Assembly (NCBI RefSeq): GCF_050908995.1
Contig: NC_135125.1
Span: 8,643,011 to 8,707,010 of the forward strand
From: Andrena cerasifolii
Lineage: Eukaryota > Arthropoda > Insecta > Hymenoptera > Andrenidae
Reading direction: 5' to 3'
Length of the DNA: 64,000 nt
Positions 49,401 through 61,216 of this stretch are shown piece after piece; position 1 is the stretch's first letter, and every line of letters begins with the position of its first letter. Position numbers and translations under genes: made by a program. The notes beneath the pieces were generated by a model. It saw only the letters and a program-made list of their open reading frames with translations. It had not been told where the DNA came from and searched no databases.

Positions 49401-51707
49401 ACCAACACTTGCTTCCGTATGTATCTAAAACGAAGCTCTCGGCACCCTGACGCCAGAAAAAAATCTAATCCTAGTAGCACCACAGTACAACCCAAGTGAA
49501 CCTTACTGAAACAGCTTCTTCCCCGTTTCCCAAATGGACCCAGAGTCACCGCAGTCCTTCGGCGCCTCCGTGATCGCGTCGGACTCGTTCATCGCCTTCA
49601 AAGCGCCCGCGAAGACCATCCTGAAACACAGAACTCCCTCGATCACCGCCCGCGCACGTCGCGTTCAACAAATTCTCGGGGGATATATCCTCGTGACTCC
49701 TCGTGACCTGAACTCCTTCAGACCTGCTTTCTACGCGAACAACGTTCTGTCTAATAATCAAAAAAAAAGCTCCCAAGTTGTCTGAAGGGGCTGAGGGCGA
49801 AGCGCGCATCCTAAAGCTTAAGGTACACCGTTTCGGGCTAGCAATTCGCGGGACGTTCGGTGGAGAGACTGGATGGTGTGCTAGGAGGGTATGCAGATGT
49901 GACCCGGTGATCTGAAACCAGTTGTACATCGCTGTGTGATTCTGTGCCGCGTGCCCCTTAGCGCATGCAACGGCGTAGACGCGAACGCGAGGAGCTTCAT
50001 TGCTATCAGAGCGGGTGTTGTCTTTGGGTACGTTCATACATAAGTCTTCTCGTGCGTGTATAGAATTGTCTCGTGGAGGGATTTCATTCTCTTTTGTTTT
50101 TTTTTGTCTAAACACGTCAGCTACACGTCAATCTACGATTGGAAGAGAACTGACAGGCTATCCTTGATGTGAGCATTCTCTTTCTCCGCGTTAATTAATT
50201 TCAAGCCGAGAAGACCTTCCGGTGCGTTGGGCGCATCTAAGGCTTGCTCCGTCACGATCCAAACGTATCCTGCGCTGGTCATGTTCAGGGCAGCGGCGTC
50301 TTGGAAGATCACGCTCGCGTCGGTCTTTCTGTAGGCGGACAGAGAGGAAGAGTCATCAGGCATTTAAACGGCCGAAGGGGTCGCAATAGGCTGGCACTTA
50401 CGAGGCGTACAGAAGGCACACTCTAGCCTGCGCGCCTTTCATGTCTATCAACTGTTGCGTGAAGCTGTCCAGGCCAGGCTCGAACTCTATCACCGACTCC
50501 ACCTGTTTCGGAAGATCAAAGTCACCGCTGCATGAAACCCCACTCGGCTACCCTAGCCTTCGCGCGAGACTCGAGGCATAAAGGACGGTCTAGTACCTGC
50601 ACCTTGATCTCAGCGTCGTCCTCCAGGTTCTGCGACGTCGTTTGGAAGCGACCGAGCAGGGCACGGCCGTCCGTGTCCGAGCTGTGGATGAAGATCACTT
50701 TCATGTAGTTGAAGTGCTTCAACAACTCCACCCACACGTCCGCCTGGTGCGAGTAGGGTGGCACTGTGCGCAGGAAGGAGACGTGGATGTTCTGCAAAAG
50801 TGTAACGCGCCTGGTATTACCTGGGAATAATAATAGCTACGACTTTGCCGCGTCACAAAATACAAGATTAATAATCCCCGGAACTATAGGATTGTCGCCG
50901 TGGGTGGTGAGGTACTTAGCGCGTGACGTAATCAAAATGGGCAACGCGGGCGCTAATATAATAACGCGCTGGATCTCGTTTACGCGAAATCCTCTGACGA
51001 GTCGTCGCTGAGAGGATCATGAACGACTCACTTTGTCGGAGAACGCAGAGTCCCTCGACGATATACCTATCACGGGGATGTGGTAGAACCCGCTGGTGTA
51101 TGAAACAGCGGCAGGCGACAGGTCCCCCGTAAGAGGATGGGACACCACCACCGCGTACACCTGCTTCGCGATCAGAGACTTGCAAACGCTCAGCGCGGTC
51201 CTGATCGGGTTCGAGTCCATCTCGATAACCGTGTGCTGGTAGGTCACTCCCTTCCCGACGTAGTTCACGTCGAAGTTCAGATGCTGGAAGAACGCGGGTA
51301 CCCTTTTCACGATATACTGTTTTTCTTGGTAATAATTTCGGTTCACAGTGGCGCGATCCCGATTTGCATTCGAACTCTGTATATACCAACCGAGACGAGC
51401 TTATTAGACCGCGCGGTTAAGGGAATCCGTTGGAGACGGAGTTTTTTTTAAAGAATCAACGGTACCGGCGCAAAGGAAGATAAGGGCGTGTCAAGCTCTG
51501 ACTCGGTGTACCTACTTTGGGAGCTGTGTTAAAGCCACTTACGTCGATTGTATTCTTGAAATGGTCCTTGCTCTCCTCTTTGGAGAAAACACCGCCGATC
51601 TTGAAGACGATGGGGTTGGTGAATTCGCGTGCGGCGAGTCCATTGTACGGGCCGTCGTTGAGGAGGACCACGAGAAGGAACAATACGGCGCCTCCGTGTC
51701 TCGCCAT
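43487..51707 (-). CDS. Nmdar1: NMDA-type glutamate receptor subunit 1 (GluN1)
   Basis: Obligatory glycine-binding subunit of NMDA receptors, a neuronal plasma-membrane Ca2+-permeable channel. Sixteen coding exons: 51707-51543, 51283-51032, 50791-50597, 50502-50402, 50328-50155, 49620-49507, 49424-49277, 48777-48564, 48493-48359, 47459-47302, 47227-46993, 46722-46574, 45924-45767, 45667-45495, 44752-44499, 43729-43487; 955 residues. It starts with a signal peptide, MARHGGAVLFLLVVLL. The amino-terminal domain has VIGISSRDSAFSDK and FIHSSDTDGRALLGRFQTTS. M1 is WILVMVSVHVVALVLYLL. The pore loop WFAWGVLLNSGIGEG carries the Mg2+/Ca2+-site Asn625. The gating motif SYTANLAAF is at 655-663. M4 lies at about 826-848. 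The tail ends SHLIV. Reading on past 44499 gives a different tail to a stop at 44337, a possible alternative C-terminus. Confidence 0.97.
44798..44960. repeat. imperfect inverted repeat in an Nmdar1 intron
   Basis: CCGCG, TTTTAAGG and GGGATTTCCTAG near 44800-44826 pair with CTAGGAAATCC, CTTTAAAAGG and CGCGG at 44928-44958. An inner pair, GGCGGTCCCAC / GTGGGACCGCC, also matches. The pairing is interrupted by several indels. MITE-like; non-coding. Confidence 0.55.
47770..48250. repeat. probable degraded MITE in an Nmdar1 intron
   Basis: GCGGCACTCCCCGGTCAAAT near 47768 resembles the reverse complement of the segment TTCGACCGGGCAGTGCG near 48229-48246, giving a shared tip close to GCACTGCCCGGTCRAA. 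The roughly 450 bases between are AT-rich and non-coding. The tips differ at several positions, so this is tentative. Confidence 0.35.
48824..49233. mobile_element. non-autonomous element (410 bp) with CTAATTRAGCACCTTGCG ends
   Basis: The left end CTAATTAAGCACCTTGCG (48824) and right end CGCAAGGTGCTCAATTAG (to 49233) are inverted repeats with one mismatch. Outermost TA dinucleotides allow a Tc1/mariner-type TA target, not proven. Its left part matches 11282-11360 and its interior (48943-49122) matches 13531-13708, both inverted, so it is a repeat family with at least three traces in this window. It lies in the Nmdar1 intron between exons 49424-49277 and 48777-48564. Confidence 0.7.
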
Positions 51708-53482
51708 TGGGAGGTTCGATCTGCGGTGAAGAATAGATTCGAGGAACCTTGGGGGAGCAAAAAGCGAATGGCAAGGTCTACCGCGGTCTATTGTGAAACG
51801 GCGCATAGTAGCTATAGGCTCTGAAACGCACGCGAACTTCTTACTTTCCTCTTATCGACGCGATTCGGTGCCATGCAAAACTATTATGCGCACAGATTCC
51901 GGGGGAATCGAAACCTCGAGCTGTCCTCGCTTTCTGGGGCAACTATTATCTCTGGACGGCACGGTCGCTCGATGGTGGAAGTTGAAACGTACCGGGATCG
52001 GAGTACAGCCGCCGATCGTTCAATTGATACTCGAAACTGCGCAAACTACGTGGAGGTTCATCGGTAACCGACGATCACGCCCTTTATCGAACGCCCTTCG
52101 CGAACGAGAGCCACCGTTAACGTCGAGCGCGAGGCTGGATCTGAGACAGAAGTCGGAGATTCATTGATCCATTCGGATGCTGCGCACAGACTCCGTCCCC
52201 ACTATCGTGATTTTTGGGGCCGTTTTCGTGTTTTCCAGCCGATCTTTATATTCCCACCCATTGCATGGCATTGCGCTACGTTTTATACTAATTCCTCGGA
52301 TTTATCCTCGCTGTCGCTTTCAAGCGAAATGATCGATCGAGGGGGAGATTCAACGCCCAACAAAAATCTACTCCAAACGAAAGTAGGGTAATGATTGAAC
52401 TGTTCGTTCGATCGGTACTCTTTAACACACTCGTGAGTGCACCAATGCGTCATTAACGCGTTCAATGTCATCGAGATATACCAGATTCCCTACGAGGATC
52501 TGAAGAAGCAATCCGAAGGACAGTGCGCAAGTGAGATGCTTGATGCATCCATTTCCTTTGTCCCACTTCAGCATCCAATTAATCTACACGCTTGTCCAAT
52601 CTAACGAGACCTTTACCCCGGCATGTTGATGCTTGAGTGAGCCATGTGTACCCGCGGGTCACCTCCAGAGGGATCCCCGAAGCATCCATCAGCCCGTGGG
52701 ATCCGCGGCGAGTTTGTTGCCCGTCTGGCCACGTTGCTCGATCATCGCCGTGGCCGTCCATGATCGAGACCACGCGGAGAAAGGATCGCGCTTTCGCCGC
52801 GGCGGATCGAAGCGATCCCCTTCGTGTCCGGGAGCCGCCGAGCGGGCGAGGGCGTCCGGGTGGATGCAATTAAAAGTCGTGGCCCGACTCCGGGGAAAAG
52901 TGGGTCGACCACGGGACAATAAACCGATAGGCATTGTCTCCAGTCCACGTGGTGGTGACTGCCGCGAGAAGATGCCAGTGCGTCAGCCGTGGCCGAGCTA
53001 TCGATCCCGTAAGTTTCCATTCGGTGGCGACCTCCTCTGCGTGCGCACCCCTTCCCGTCTCGGTTATTTACCAAGCCACCCCGCGACCGAGACGGTAGAT
53101 ATCCGGAGAGCGTGTAAATGGTGAGAAGGCAGTGGACGGACGGGCAATACGCGTGGAAAAAACGGGAACGGTGGACCGTAGAGGGTGGCAACGTCCACGT
53201 ACAGCCAGGCTACCGCTCGAAGTAGTTTGAGTCCTGACGAGGGTGGAAGGGCACGACGAGGGAACCACCGCACAGGGAGAGAAGCTCTCGAGGAAGCAGG
53301 GGGTGCACGGACAGGGCAGAGTCGTCGGAGGGTCCAGAGGAGACCTTCTCGAGGGCGTCCAGTAGACGGCAGGTGAGGGGAACCGGAGGACCCGCTGTGT
53401 CGAAGGAAACCAAAAGTGGTCGGGCAAGCAACGTAACTCCAATGTATTACGGTCCCCGTCGCGCGAACGAAGCCGTCGAAAC
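51708..53482. other. 1.8 kb between divergent Nmdar1 and transporter genes
   Basis: GC-rich, especially 52.6-53.4 kb, which makes long open frames on both strands by chance. None resembles a protein I know. It should contain the Nmdar1 promoter/5' UTR and the transporter 5' UTR. Confidence 0.5.
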
Positions 53483-56400
53483 ATGTCGCTACCACGGGAA
53501 TGGAGTCTGCAGGACACGGTCGAGCGCGACGCCGTCTCCTGCGCGGCAGCGTCGCAGGAGATGGTCGGCGCCGGCGTCATCGACGAGAATATGAATCAAC
53601 AGAATCAGCTGGGCAGCCTGATGTCCATACACTCGGCGCCCGTGTTCGACCTGAGCACCGGCGTCCCGTCGCCGAAGAGGCCGGCCTCGCTGGCCGTCCA
53701 GGCGACGGCCACCTCCACCCCGATCGTACCCCCTCACCTCCAGAGCCCCGAGACCATCGAGGACGAGGACAACGACAACCTCCTTACTATATCGAGCCTC
53801 ACCGCCAGGCCCCTGATAGCCAAGTCCAGGGAGCTTCGCTCCACCAAGAGCTCCCTCTCGAAGAAGAGGAGGCCGAAGCAGGGAGAGATAAAGAAACCGA
53901 GGAACACCACCCTCGTCCCCCTGGACGGTGGCTACGGCTGGGTGATCGTCTGCGGGGCGTTCTTCGTGCAGTTCTGGGTGGCCGGACTGGTAAAGTCCTA
54001 CGGAGTGCTCTACGTCGAGGTCATGGAGACGTTCAAGGACTCCTCGGCCTCGGTCGCTTCCTGGATACCAGCTATTCTGTCTTGCCTCTGCCTTGCCCTC
54101 GGTGAGTCATCCCCGACGCGTGCTCCTCCTCCTCCCCATCCGCCAATCGATTCGGCGGGTGTCCTTAGTCTTCCCGTTTCCGAAGCATCGCGAACAAGCT
54201 GACCGATTACGTAACGATGCGTTGCCTCGTCCCACAGCTCCCGTCACCAGCATGCTGTGCCAGAAGTACAGCTGCCGAGCGGTGGTGTTCATCGGGGGCC
54301 TGTTCTGTGCCCTAGGACTAACGATAAGTTACTTTGCCACGAGATTGTTACACCTCTTTTTTACATTTGGAGTATTGACAGGTAGGCGAAGAATTGGCAC
54401 GTAACGGCCGCGTATGTGCAGCGAATCATGGATTTATTGGCACCGGTAGGTTCGCTGATTTTGCGTAGCCTTACGCAACCAGCTGACCCGCGGATAACGA
54501 ATCCCCTTTCAGCGCGGAGTATGGTATTGTGCCAGGGGTCAATAGGCACTTGGTAAATCCTAACAATTCCCTGCCCTGTTAACAATGCTCATTGTGCATG
54601 GCTCGCTGTATATCCCGGCACCCGTTACGTAAGATATTGCAGATGTTGTAGAAAAGATACAAAGGGACCGGGGGAAGGTCGCGACCTAGACCGCTATTCT
54701 AAAACTGTCTAAATTCTATAATGATGCTAGCCGTTCGAGGAAGCATTCGTCGAGGTCGCGAGTCCCTCTCGTGAGACGCCGGATGAACGTTTGTTTGTGG
54801 TTCGTACTGACTACGAATACGATATGATTTCAGGTATCGGCGGCGGTCTGTCGACGACGCCAGGCATCATCCTCGTCTCTCAGTATTTCGATAAGCATCG
54901 CGCCCTGGCGAACGGCATCTGCGTGTCGGGCACAGCGGCGGGTAGCTTCGTTTTCCCCCTTCTGATCGAGGTTCTAGTGGAGAGTTTCGGTTTTCACGGG
55001 ACGATCCTGCTGCTAGGTGGCTGCATGCTGCACGTGTGCGTGAGCGCTACCCTCTACCGGCCGCTGGAGAACAATTACGCGCCGGAGTCGGCAGAGCCGC
55101 CGGAGAGGTCCGAGAAGTCCGCCGAGGCGGAGAGCGCCAGGGAATTGGGGGCGGCGAAGCAGCAGAAGTTGGATCTGATATTCGCCAGCGACACCACCAC
55201 CAAGCACAATCTGTTGAACGAGCTGTTCCATCAGAGCAGCGTGACCGCGGTAGAGATGACGGACAGCGAGGAGGAGAAGGACGTGATGGGCGAGACCCTC
55301 CATATGAAGCCGATCTCGAAGATACGCAGCTCCAGCATATTGCACAGTGTCGAGGACCTGTCGACCGACTCCACGTGCGTGTACAAGGCCAGGTCGTCGC
55401 TGAGATCGCTGAAATCGTCGGTGGCGGCCGTCTGCCCAGTTCCTCAGAACGAACCACAAGTGCCGAAGGAATCGAAGACTGTCATGCAGAAGATCATGCG
55501 GTACATCGATCTTTCCCTGTTGAAGAATCCCCAGTTCATAATGATGTGCTTCTCGGTCAGCCTCATGTCCACCGGGAGCCCTTACATGCTCTATTACCTT
55601 CCCGCGTACGTCCACGCGGCTGGCTACACGAAATCGGAGGCCGGATACCTGGTGGCCATTTCCGCCGTTCTGGATCTCTGCGGCAGGCTCGGACTTGGAT
55701 GGCTCTCGGACTTGCAGCTTTTCGATCGACGGAAAGGGTATATCGGGAGGTAATAAGGCGATTTCTCTATTAACGGCTGAGGTTGCAAGGGGAAGTTGTA
55801 AGGTAGTCATCGTCAGTCGCCTTTTGTGGGCCTGTATATGACGAGGAGTTGCACTATTAATGAGAGAGAACGAATCATTTAACGGGTTTGCCTACTCTGA
55901 TAGATAAAAATAAAAGGCTTCTTTCGGACACAGTTTGTGAGAAAAGTAACAATTCAATCAATCCGCGGTTTGGCACTTTATTTGAGCGTATTATGAAGTA
56001 ATGAAATCCATTGCAAAAACATTAAAAAGTTGAATATATTAACTGTGAGACGACTACGCGTGAGTTATTGATTTTCGTGAACAGCCAATCGGTGTACACG
56101 ATTGTGCCTTGTAGGAGTATGTGAAATAAAAAAGCGAATATTTTTCATTAATTATAATGCATTTGCTAGGCGATGACCTTTCGTTTTTGTTAATTTATCA
56201 AAAATAAACTAAATGGCAGGTGTTTGAACATTTTTTGCGACTTTCTGCAGAAATTTTTTACTAAATTTGTTTAGAATTTACAATAAACAAAATGATATTG
56301 CAAAAAGCGCAGGTCAACACCCAATAACTGTTATGACGAATATGTGTGTAAATTTTTATTGCAATCGGACCATTAGAACCCGAGAAATCGTGTACACCGT

Positions 56401-57238
56401 TTGGCCGTTCGCGAAAAGCTATAACTTACGCGCAGTCATCCCACGGTTGATATATTCAACTTTTTAATGTTTTTGCAATGGATTTTATTACTTTATAATA
56501 TGCTCAAATAAAGTGCGAAACCGCAAATTGATTGAATTTTTACTTTTCTCACAATCTGTGTCCGAAAAAAGCTTTTTATTTTTATTTGTCACAGTAGGCA
56601 AACTCCTTAATTGTATACATACTTATTTATTACATATTCTCCTGTTTTGTTCAACAGTGTCGTGGGTGCCGGTGTGGCCGTACTGGCGATCCCAATGGCG
56701 CATTCTTTCTACGTTCTGGCGTGTTCCGTCGGCATGTACGGATTATGCCTGGGCTGTTGGTTTCTCCTAGTTCCCGTCCTTCTTGCAGACCAATATGGAA
56801 CCGACAAAATATCCTCCACGTACGGTCTTGTCAGGATGTTCCAAAGCGTCGGAGCAATTTCTATCCCGCCTTTAGCAGGTATTCAATATGGCCCCGCCCA
56901 TTATCGTACCGAGCATTCGTTAAAAGATTAATTACGATTGAATTAGCGAATTCGAAGGTACTCGACTCTCTGCATGGTAGTCGCCGAGGTATCGTTCTCG
57001 TTGCGTGCGAAGCGAGGGGTGGAACGGCGACGATATTATCCTGGGGAAATAATTAATTTCAGGTTACCTGCGCGATGTAACCGGAAGTTACAGCGTGTGC
57101 TTTCTCTGCATGGGAACGTGTATGGTGATGGGGGGTTTACCTATGCTACTGGTTTTTAACGAAGTAACGAAATCATCGAAGATGACCGTTAACGCAGAGA
57201 ACGGTAATGCGCAAGGAGAGGTGGCCGTGAAGAAATAA
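53483..57238 (+). CDS. SLC16 monocarboxylate-type transporter
   Basis: Major-facilitator-superfamily transporter of the MCT family in the plasma membrane; the substrate (lactate/pyruvate-like acids or others) cannot be fixed. Five exons (53483-54101, 54238-54381, 54834-55749, 56658-56878, 57063-57238) give 691 residues. A 145-residue polar N-terminus precedes the MCT signature DGGYGWVIV (148-156), which opens TM1. The first six helices follow (including GIGGGLSTTPGIIL and SQYFDKHRALANGICVSGTA, the RAxAxG-type motif). A long cytosolic loop rich in E/S separates the halves. The second half has RYIDLSLLKNPQF and RKGYIGS/VVGAGVAVLA. Starts at the first ATG in AAAC context; the frame is open upstream only a short way. 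The 55749-56658 intron is mostly one fold-back element. Poly(A)-like AATAAA near 57316. Confidence 0.9.
55885..56606. mobile_element. 722-bp fold-back element with arms over 200 bases
   Basis: The sequence from 55885 (GGTTTGCCTACTCTG...) and the reverse complement of that ending at 56606 (GAGTTTGCCTACTGTG...) align for about 230 bases at roughly 85-90 percent identity by eye. Shared blocks include CACTTTATTTGAGC and CATTGCAAAAACATTAAAAAGTTGAATATAT. The spacer between the arms is about 250 bases. Non-coding; it nearly fills the transporter intron between exons 3 and 4. Confidence 0.8.
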
Positions 57239-58203
57239 GAATATTTTGCGAATGTGATTAACGAAAAAAAAATAACAAAATAAAAAAAGAAACCGAACGA
57301 ATGTGTAATAGAGAAATAATAAATCGCAAACATTTGTCGCTACACAATTATTCCACTATGATGTATTGCTTGGTTCAGTTGTATTCGACAGGAAAGAGAT
57401 TCACACGATAGTACCATGTTCGCGGCAGGTAAGCAGCCGATTTTCATACGTAACCTTTATAAATGCACGTATCTCGTTTATTGGCGGATAGAGGCATCTC
57501 ATTTACACTGTTCACACTTTTAAGTAAAAAAGTTTACAACGTAGAACAAAGCCGTTGCGCATACATATATATTTATATGTGTGTGTGTGTGCAATGTAAA
57601 GAACAGCTTCTAAAAAAATGGATTTACAGTTGTTAATTGCCTTATACATTATATGAACACTATATGTACATTGGGTATTTACATGTTACGTTATGATTAT
57701 TTGTAGAAAAAGAAGAATTGCGGCAGGTCCTGCGATGAAACGAAACGATCTTAGTAGGAAATACATATTTTTCATACAGAAACAGATGTATTTAAACACA
57801 TTGATCTTTAATAAAAGTTATATTCTTTTCACTTATACTGCCTTAATGTTCATACTTGGGAAGATAAATTGGTATGTAAATCGATGTTTTTACGCGATAT
57901 TAAAAAAAATAAAGTACAAAGAATTTATCACAACAGTATGTATACATGTATATGTAACTATTACAATTAAGAGCAGTCTATCATATCTACTTTTCTATTA
58001 ACTAAAACTTGTGTATAATTTGTATCAATTGACGCTATTAATCCGTACATAAAGTTATATAATACTATGGTGTAATTAATGGATCGTATTTTTTAACACA
58101 GTTCGATAGTTTATATAAAACGATTATTACATCAGAGGGTACTAGCAATCGGCAATAGTAATTCTGACAGCAGGAGACATCAATGGTAAGAGAAGTAAAA
58201 GAA
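57239..58203. other. 1 kb between convergent 3' ends
   Basis: AT-rich 3' UTR/intergenic DNA with an AATAAA near 57316 for the transporter and a (GT)n tract near 57579-57591. A 100-codon open frame at 57693-58001 has a low-complexity AT-driven composition and is not called. Confidence 0.5.
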
Positions 58204-59027
58204 TCATGAAGGTTTCCAGGCCACGACTCTCATTTTGTTGTTCAACTCTTGCAATATCAGAGAGCACGTAAGTTGTTTCTCCGGCGACAAACCATTGATA
58301 CCTTCCATTTCGTCGTCGTCGTCTCCTAAACCATGACTGCTCCCGCTCTTCCCCTTACCTTTTCCCTTCCTTTTCTTTTTTTTGTTTAACTGTCTGCAGT
58401 CTATGTCGCTGGCAGCGTCTGTTGCCTTTCTTATCTATAGCGATTATAATTTCTGTTTTTATATATCTTCATTAGTCGGAAATGTATGTAGAAGTTACGA
58501 GAGATAGCTTATCCTTACTTTAGCGCTTTTCTTTGACTGTTTATCGTACTCTAAAGCGTCGTAATAATTTGGTTTCTCTCGTTTGATTCTATTAGTTCGC
58601 CTGGTTTTCATCACTCCGCTATCGGGACTAGGAGGACTCTTAATTGAATTACGTCTTGCATTAAAAAATGAATGACCACACGGACATGCTTTGCAGGCAA
58701 CGGGTACCTTGGTAGGTAAATTTATTAAGTTAATGTACAATACATTTCAGTTTGCTTCGGATCTTTCAACGGATATTATTGCCAAATTTACAAACAGTAC
58801 ATTTGCAATGCCGTTTCATCAATGCCATCACTATTAATCCCTTTCACAATATTTAATCTAATTCAAACAAACTCAAAAGCATCATAAAGTCACCAAAAAA
58901 AAAAAACATTAGGTACTCGAGTACTCGAATATATTCTCTATAAACGAAAGGTTATTAGAAATGTTGCGAGATTTACCTGCTGTTCGCATTTCGGGCAGCC
59001 TTTACTGATCGTTTTGGTCTTTGCCAT
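58204..59027 (-). CDS. UPF0547 / C16orf87 homologue
   Basis: Small conserved animal protein, proposed to be nuclear; the human counterpart is linked to HDAC complexes, and molecular role is otherwise unclear. Three exons (59027-58977, 58707-58519, 58434-58204) give 156 residues. The N-terminal zinc-ribbon-like module has GCPKCEQQVPVACKACPCGH (Cys11, 14, 22, 25, 27). A central Arg/Lys-rich segment contains SPPSPDSGVMKTRRTNRIKR, and a Lys/Gly-rich run (KKKKRKGKGKGKSG) follows. The C-terminal helix LTCSLILQELNNKMR corresponds to the conserved tail of the family. All junctions are phase 0. Confidence 0.88.
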
Positions 59028-61216
59028 GTTACAGAGAATTACTTAATAAAGATAAGGTTATTTACAATTAAAAGATACAACTAGGAGAATGTATCGTTAA
59101 ACCACATAGCGAAATAATGGCGTCACGGTACGAAAATAGCTTTTGTATCGCCGAAGATGCATTTTGAGAGCTCTCACTGTGCAACGTTAAATGCTTTTTG
59201 CTTCTCTCAACATCACGCTTAATAGATAATGACAACTGTAATGAACAAAAGGAACACAATGGAAAATGATTCGCGCTCCGATTGACAGATGGCGGTGGGA
59301 GTCAATTAAAAGGACGGACCAATCGCAGAATTTGGTCGCCTCAATCGTCAGAGGTGTTTTCCTTTGCTCGCACTTGTCTGTTCAAGCTTCCTCGTAACAA
59401 ACAATTGACGTACGTATTTTGTAGCATTTGTTTAGTTCTTACGACTGGCTTTCAGTACAAGTGTTATCACACATTCAGGTGACGAAGGTATAAAATAAAT
59501 GTTAGACGTTTTGAAGCTTTATCCTTGTTTAGCCGGGAGGTAAATAACAAATTAAAGAAATTTGTTTTCTACTTTTAACGGACTTCAAAAAGAAGGAGGT
59601 TATAGATTCGACCCGTATGTATTTTTTTTTGTTTGTCCCCGCATAACTCCTCAGCACATGGACCGATTTTGATGACCTTTTTTTTATTTGAAAGAGGGCG
59701 GTGCCCCGGTTATCCCGCTAGACACTGCATCAATATTGGCCTAATATTTTGCCAGTTCTGGTTAATAATAAAGAAAAAAATAAAAATGCACTGATAAGTG
59801 AAAAATAATTTAATTAACCCAGACCCTTATTTAATCTACGACTCTCATATTTTTTCAACTCGGCGTCTCATCATTTGCACTGTGTAAATCTGGTACCGAC
59901 TTAAAAAAAATGAGTCGCAGATTAAATAAGGGATTAAATTATTTTTTACTTTTTAGTGCATTATTTTTTTTAAGTCGGTTTTAATTTTTTTTTTAATTTT
60001 TTCATCACAATTGATGTGTGCTTTAGCTTTATTTAATTCAGGCAATAGTTTACACATCTCGTCTACTTCTATCAACTAAGTAACAATTAAATGAATCAAC
60101 GTTGTTCAATAGATAATACCTTTCTAAACTTGACACACTATGTTAAATATTAGAAATACTACAAGTTTCTAAATATTCTAGAAAGCTAACCATCTAGTTG
60201 TCTCAAGCAATTTGTTTCTACTTTTCAGCAAATTGTAGTTAAGTATAAGAAGTCTGTAGCTACGCTTCTATTATATACCTAAGATATATCTTGATGCCCT
60301 TGAGCCACATGTTTAACCTTCCACGATGCGGTCTAGTTCTAGCTACCGTGGAACATTGAACTTCACTATTAGATTAAGATTCGTTGACAGACTTATATCG
60401 TCGTTGAAGCTTGCCTTACTTCCTATGCTCTTTATTACAAACTAAACACGATATTGAGATCCAATACCGAGAATTTGATCTGTCAAGACAATTCAGATAT
60501 TTCATTCCCCTTGGAGTGTAAGTGACGTAATAGTTTGCTGTACGTTATCACCTGAATTTAACGGCATCAAAATTTCAGCTTACAAAGGTATTCAAGATTG
60601 TTAATACGAATTGTAATCACAGTTCCCCGGTTATCTAACATTTTGAAGTATAAAATATGATTGGGAATCAAGTAGGCAAAGAACGATTTCGTATTTCCAC
60701 GACGACCTTTTTATCAGTCACGTTGATCTCCTCCACGTTCTTCGAGTATTTTTCTGCTTCACCCAATGATATCGAGAGATTCGGGTGACAGAGAGTCCAC
60801 CCTATCAGCAGAACGTATCTATTTCACGTAAAAATAACTCTGTTACGAGAACATCTCCTTGACTGTTGATTGTGTAATTGTAAGTTGATTGTTTTCACGA
60901 CCGCGTTAATTTGCGTCGATAGCATCAATTTTATCTTGACGGCGAGCCGAACGGGACAGATTTTTTCCCTGTTTTAACAAATTCCTCAGGCTTTAATCTA
61001 AAGCACCAATATCCTGCGCCGATGTTCACGAGGAAATATCATCAAGATTGATCGTCGTTTATTCGTCATGCTCAAGGGTTTGAGTGTCTCTTTTGAATCT
61101 CCCTCGTTTATGATCGAACCAGAAAGATGCTAAATGCTCCCATTTTTCAGTTACCATTTATCAAAATCTCCAAAATCTCGTCTAGCCAGTTTTTGAATCG
61201 AACGTTTCCACTCTCG
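59028..61216. other. 2.2 kb AT-rich intergenic DNA
   Basis: Contains a fold-back pair at about 59780-59975 (listed) next to a stretch (59600-59720) resembling common insect transposon sequence, 'CATGGACCGATTTTGATGA'. A possible terminal coding exon on the minus strand at 60823-60685 (about 46 codons, GWTLCHPNLSIS... to TGA) has an acceptable acceptor (AAATAG) but cannot be attached to any gene. Confidence 0.4.
59780..59975. repeat. fold-back repeat
   Basis: The left part (AATGCACTGATAAGTGAAAAA...CCCTTATTTAATCTACGACTC) pairs with the right part ending near 59972, whose reverse complement reads AATGCACTAAAAAGTAAAAA...CCCTTATTTAATCTGCGACTC. Arms are about 65 bases with a few mismatches and indels, and the loop is about 60 bases. 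Non-coding, MITE-like. Confidence 0.6.

Noticed and set aside
53068..53580. 170- and 143-codon minus-strand frames upstream of the transporter
   Set aside because: GC-driven open frames overlapping the transporter start on the opposite strand, with Pro/Ser/Arg-rich composition; no family resemblance.
55013..55810. 265- and 245-codon frames inside the transporter exon
   Set aside because: Antisense or shifted readings of a GC-rich true exon; the MCT frame explains the DNA.
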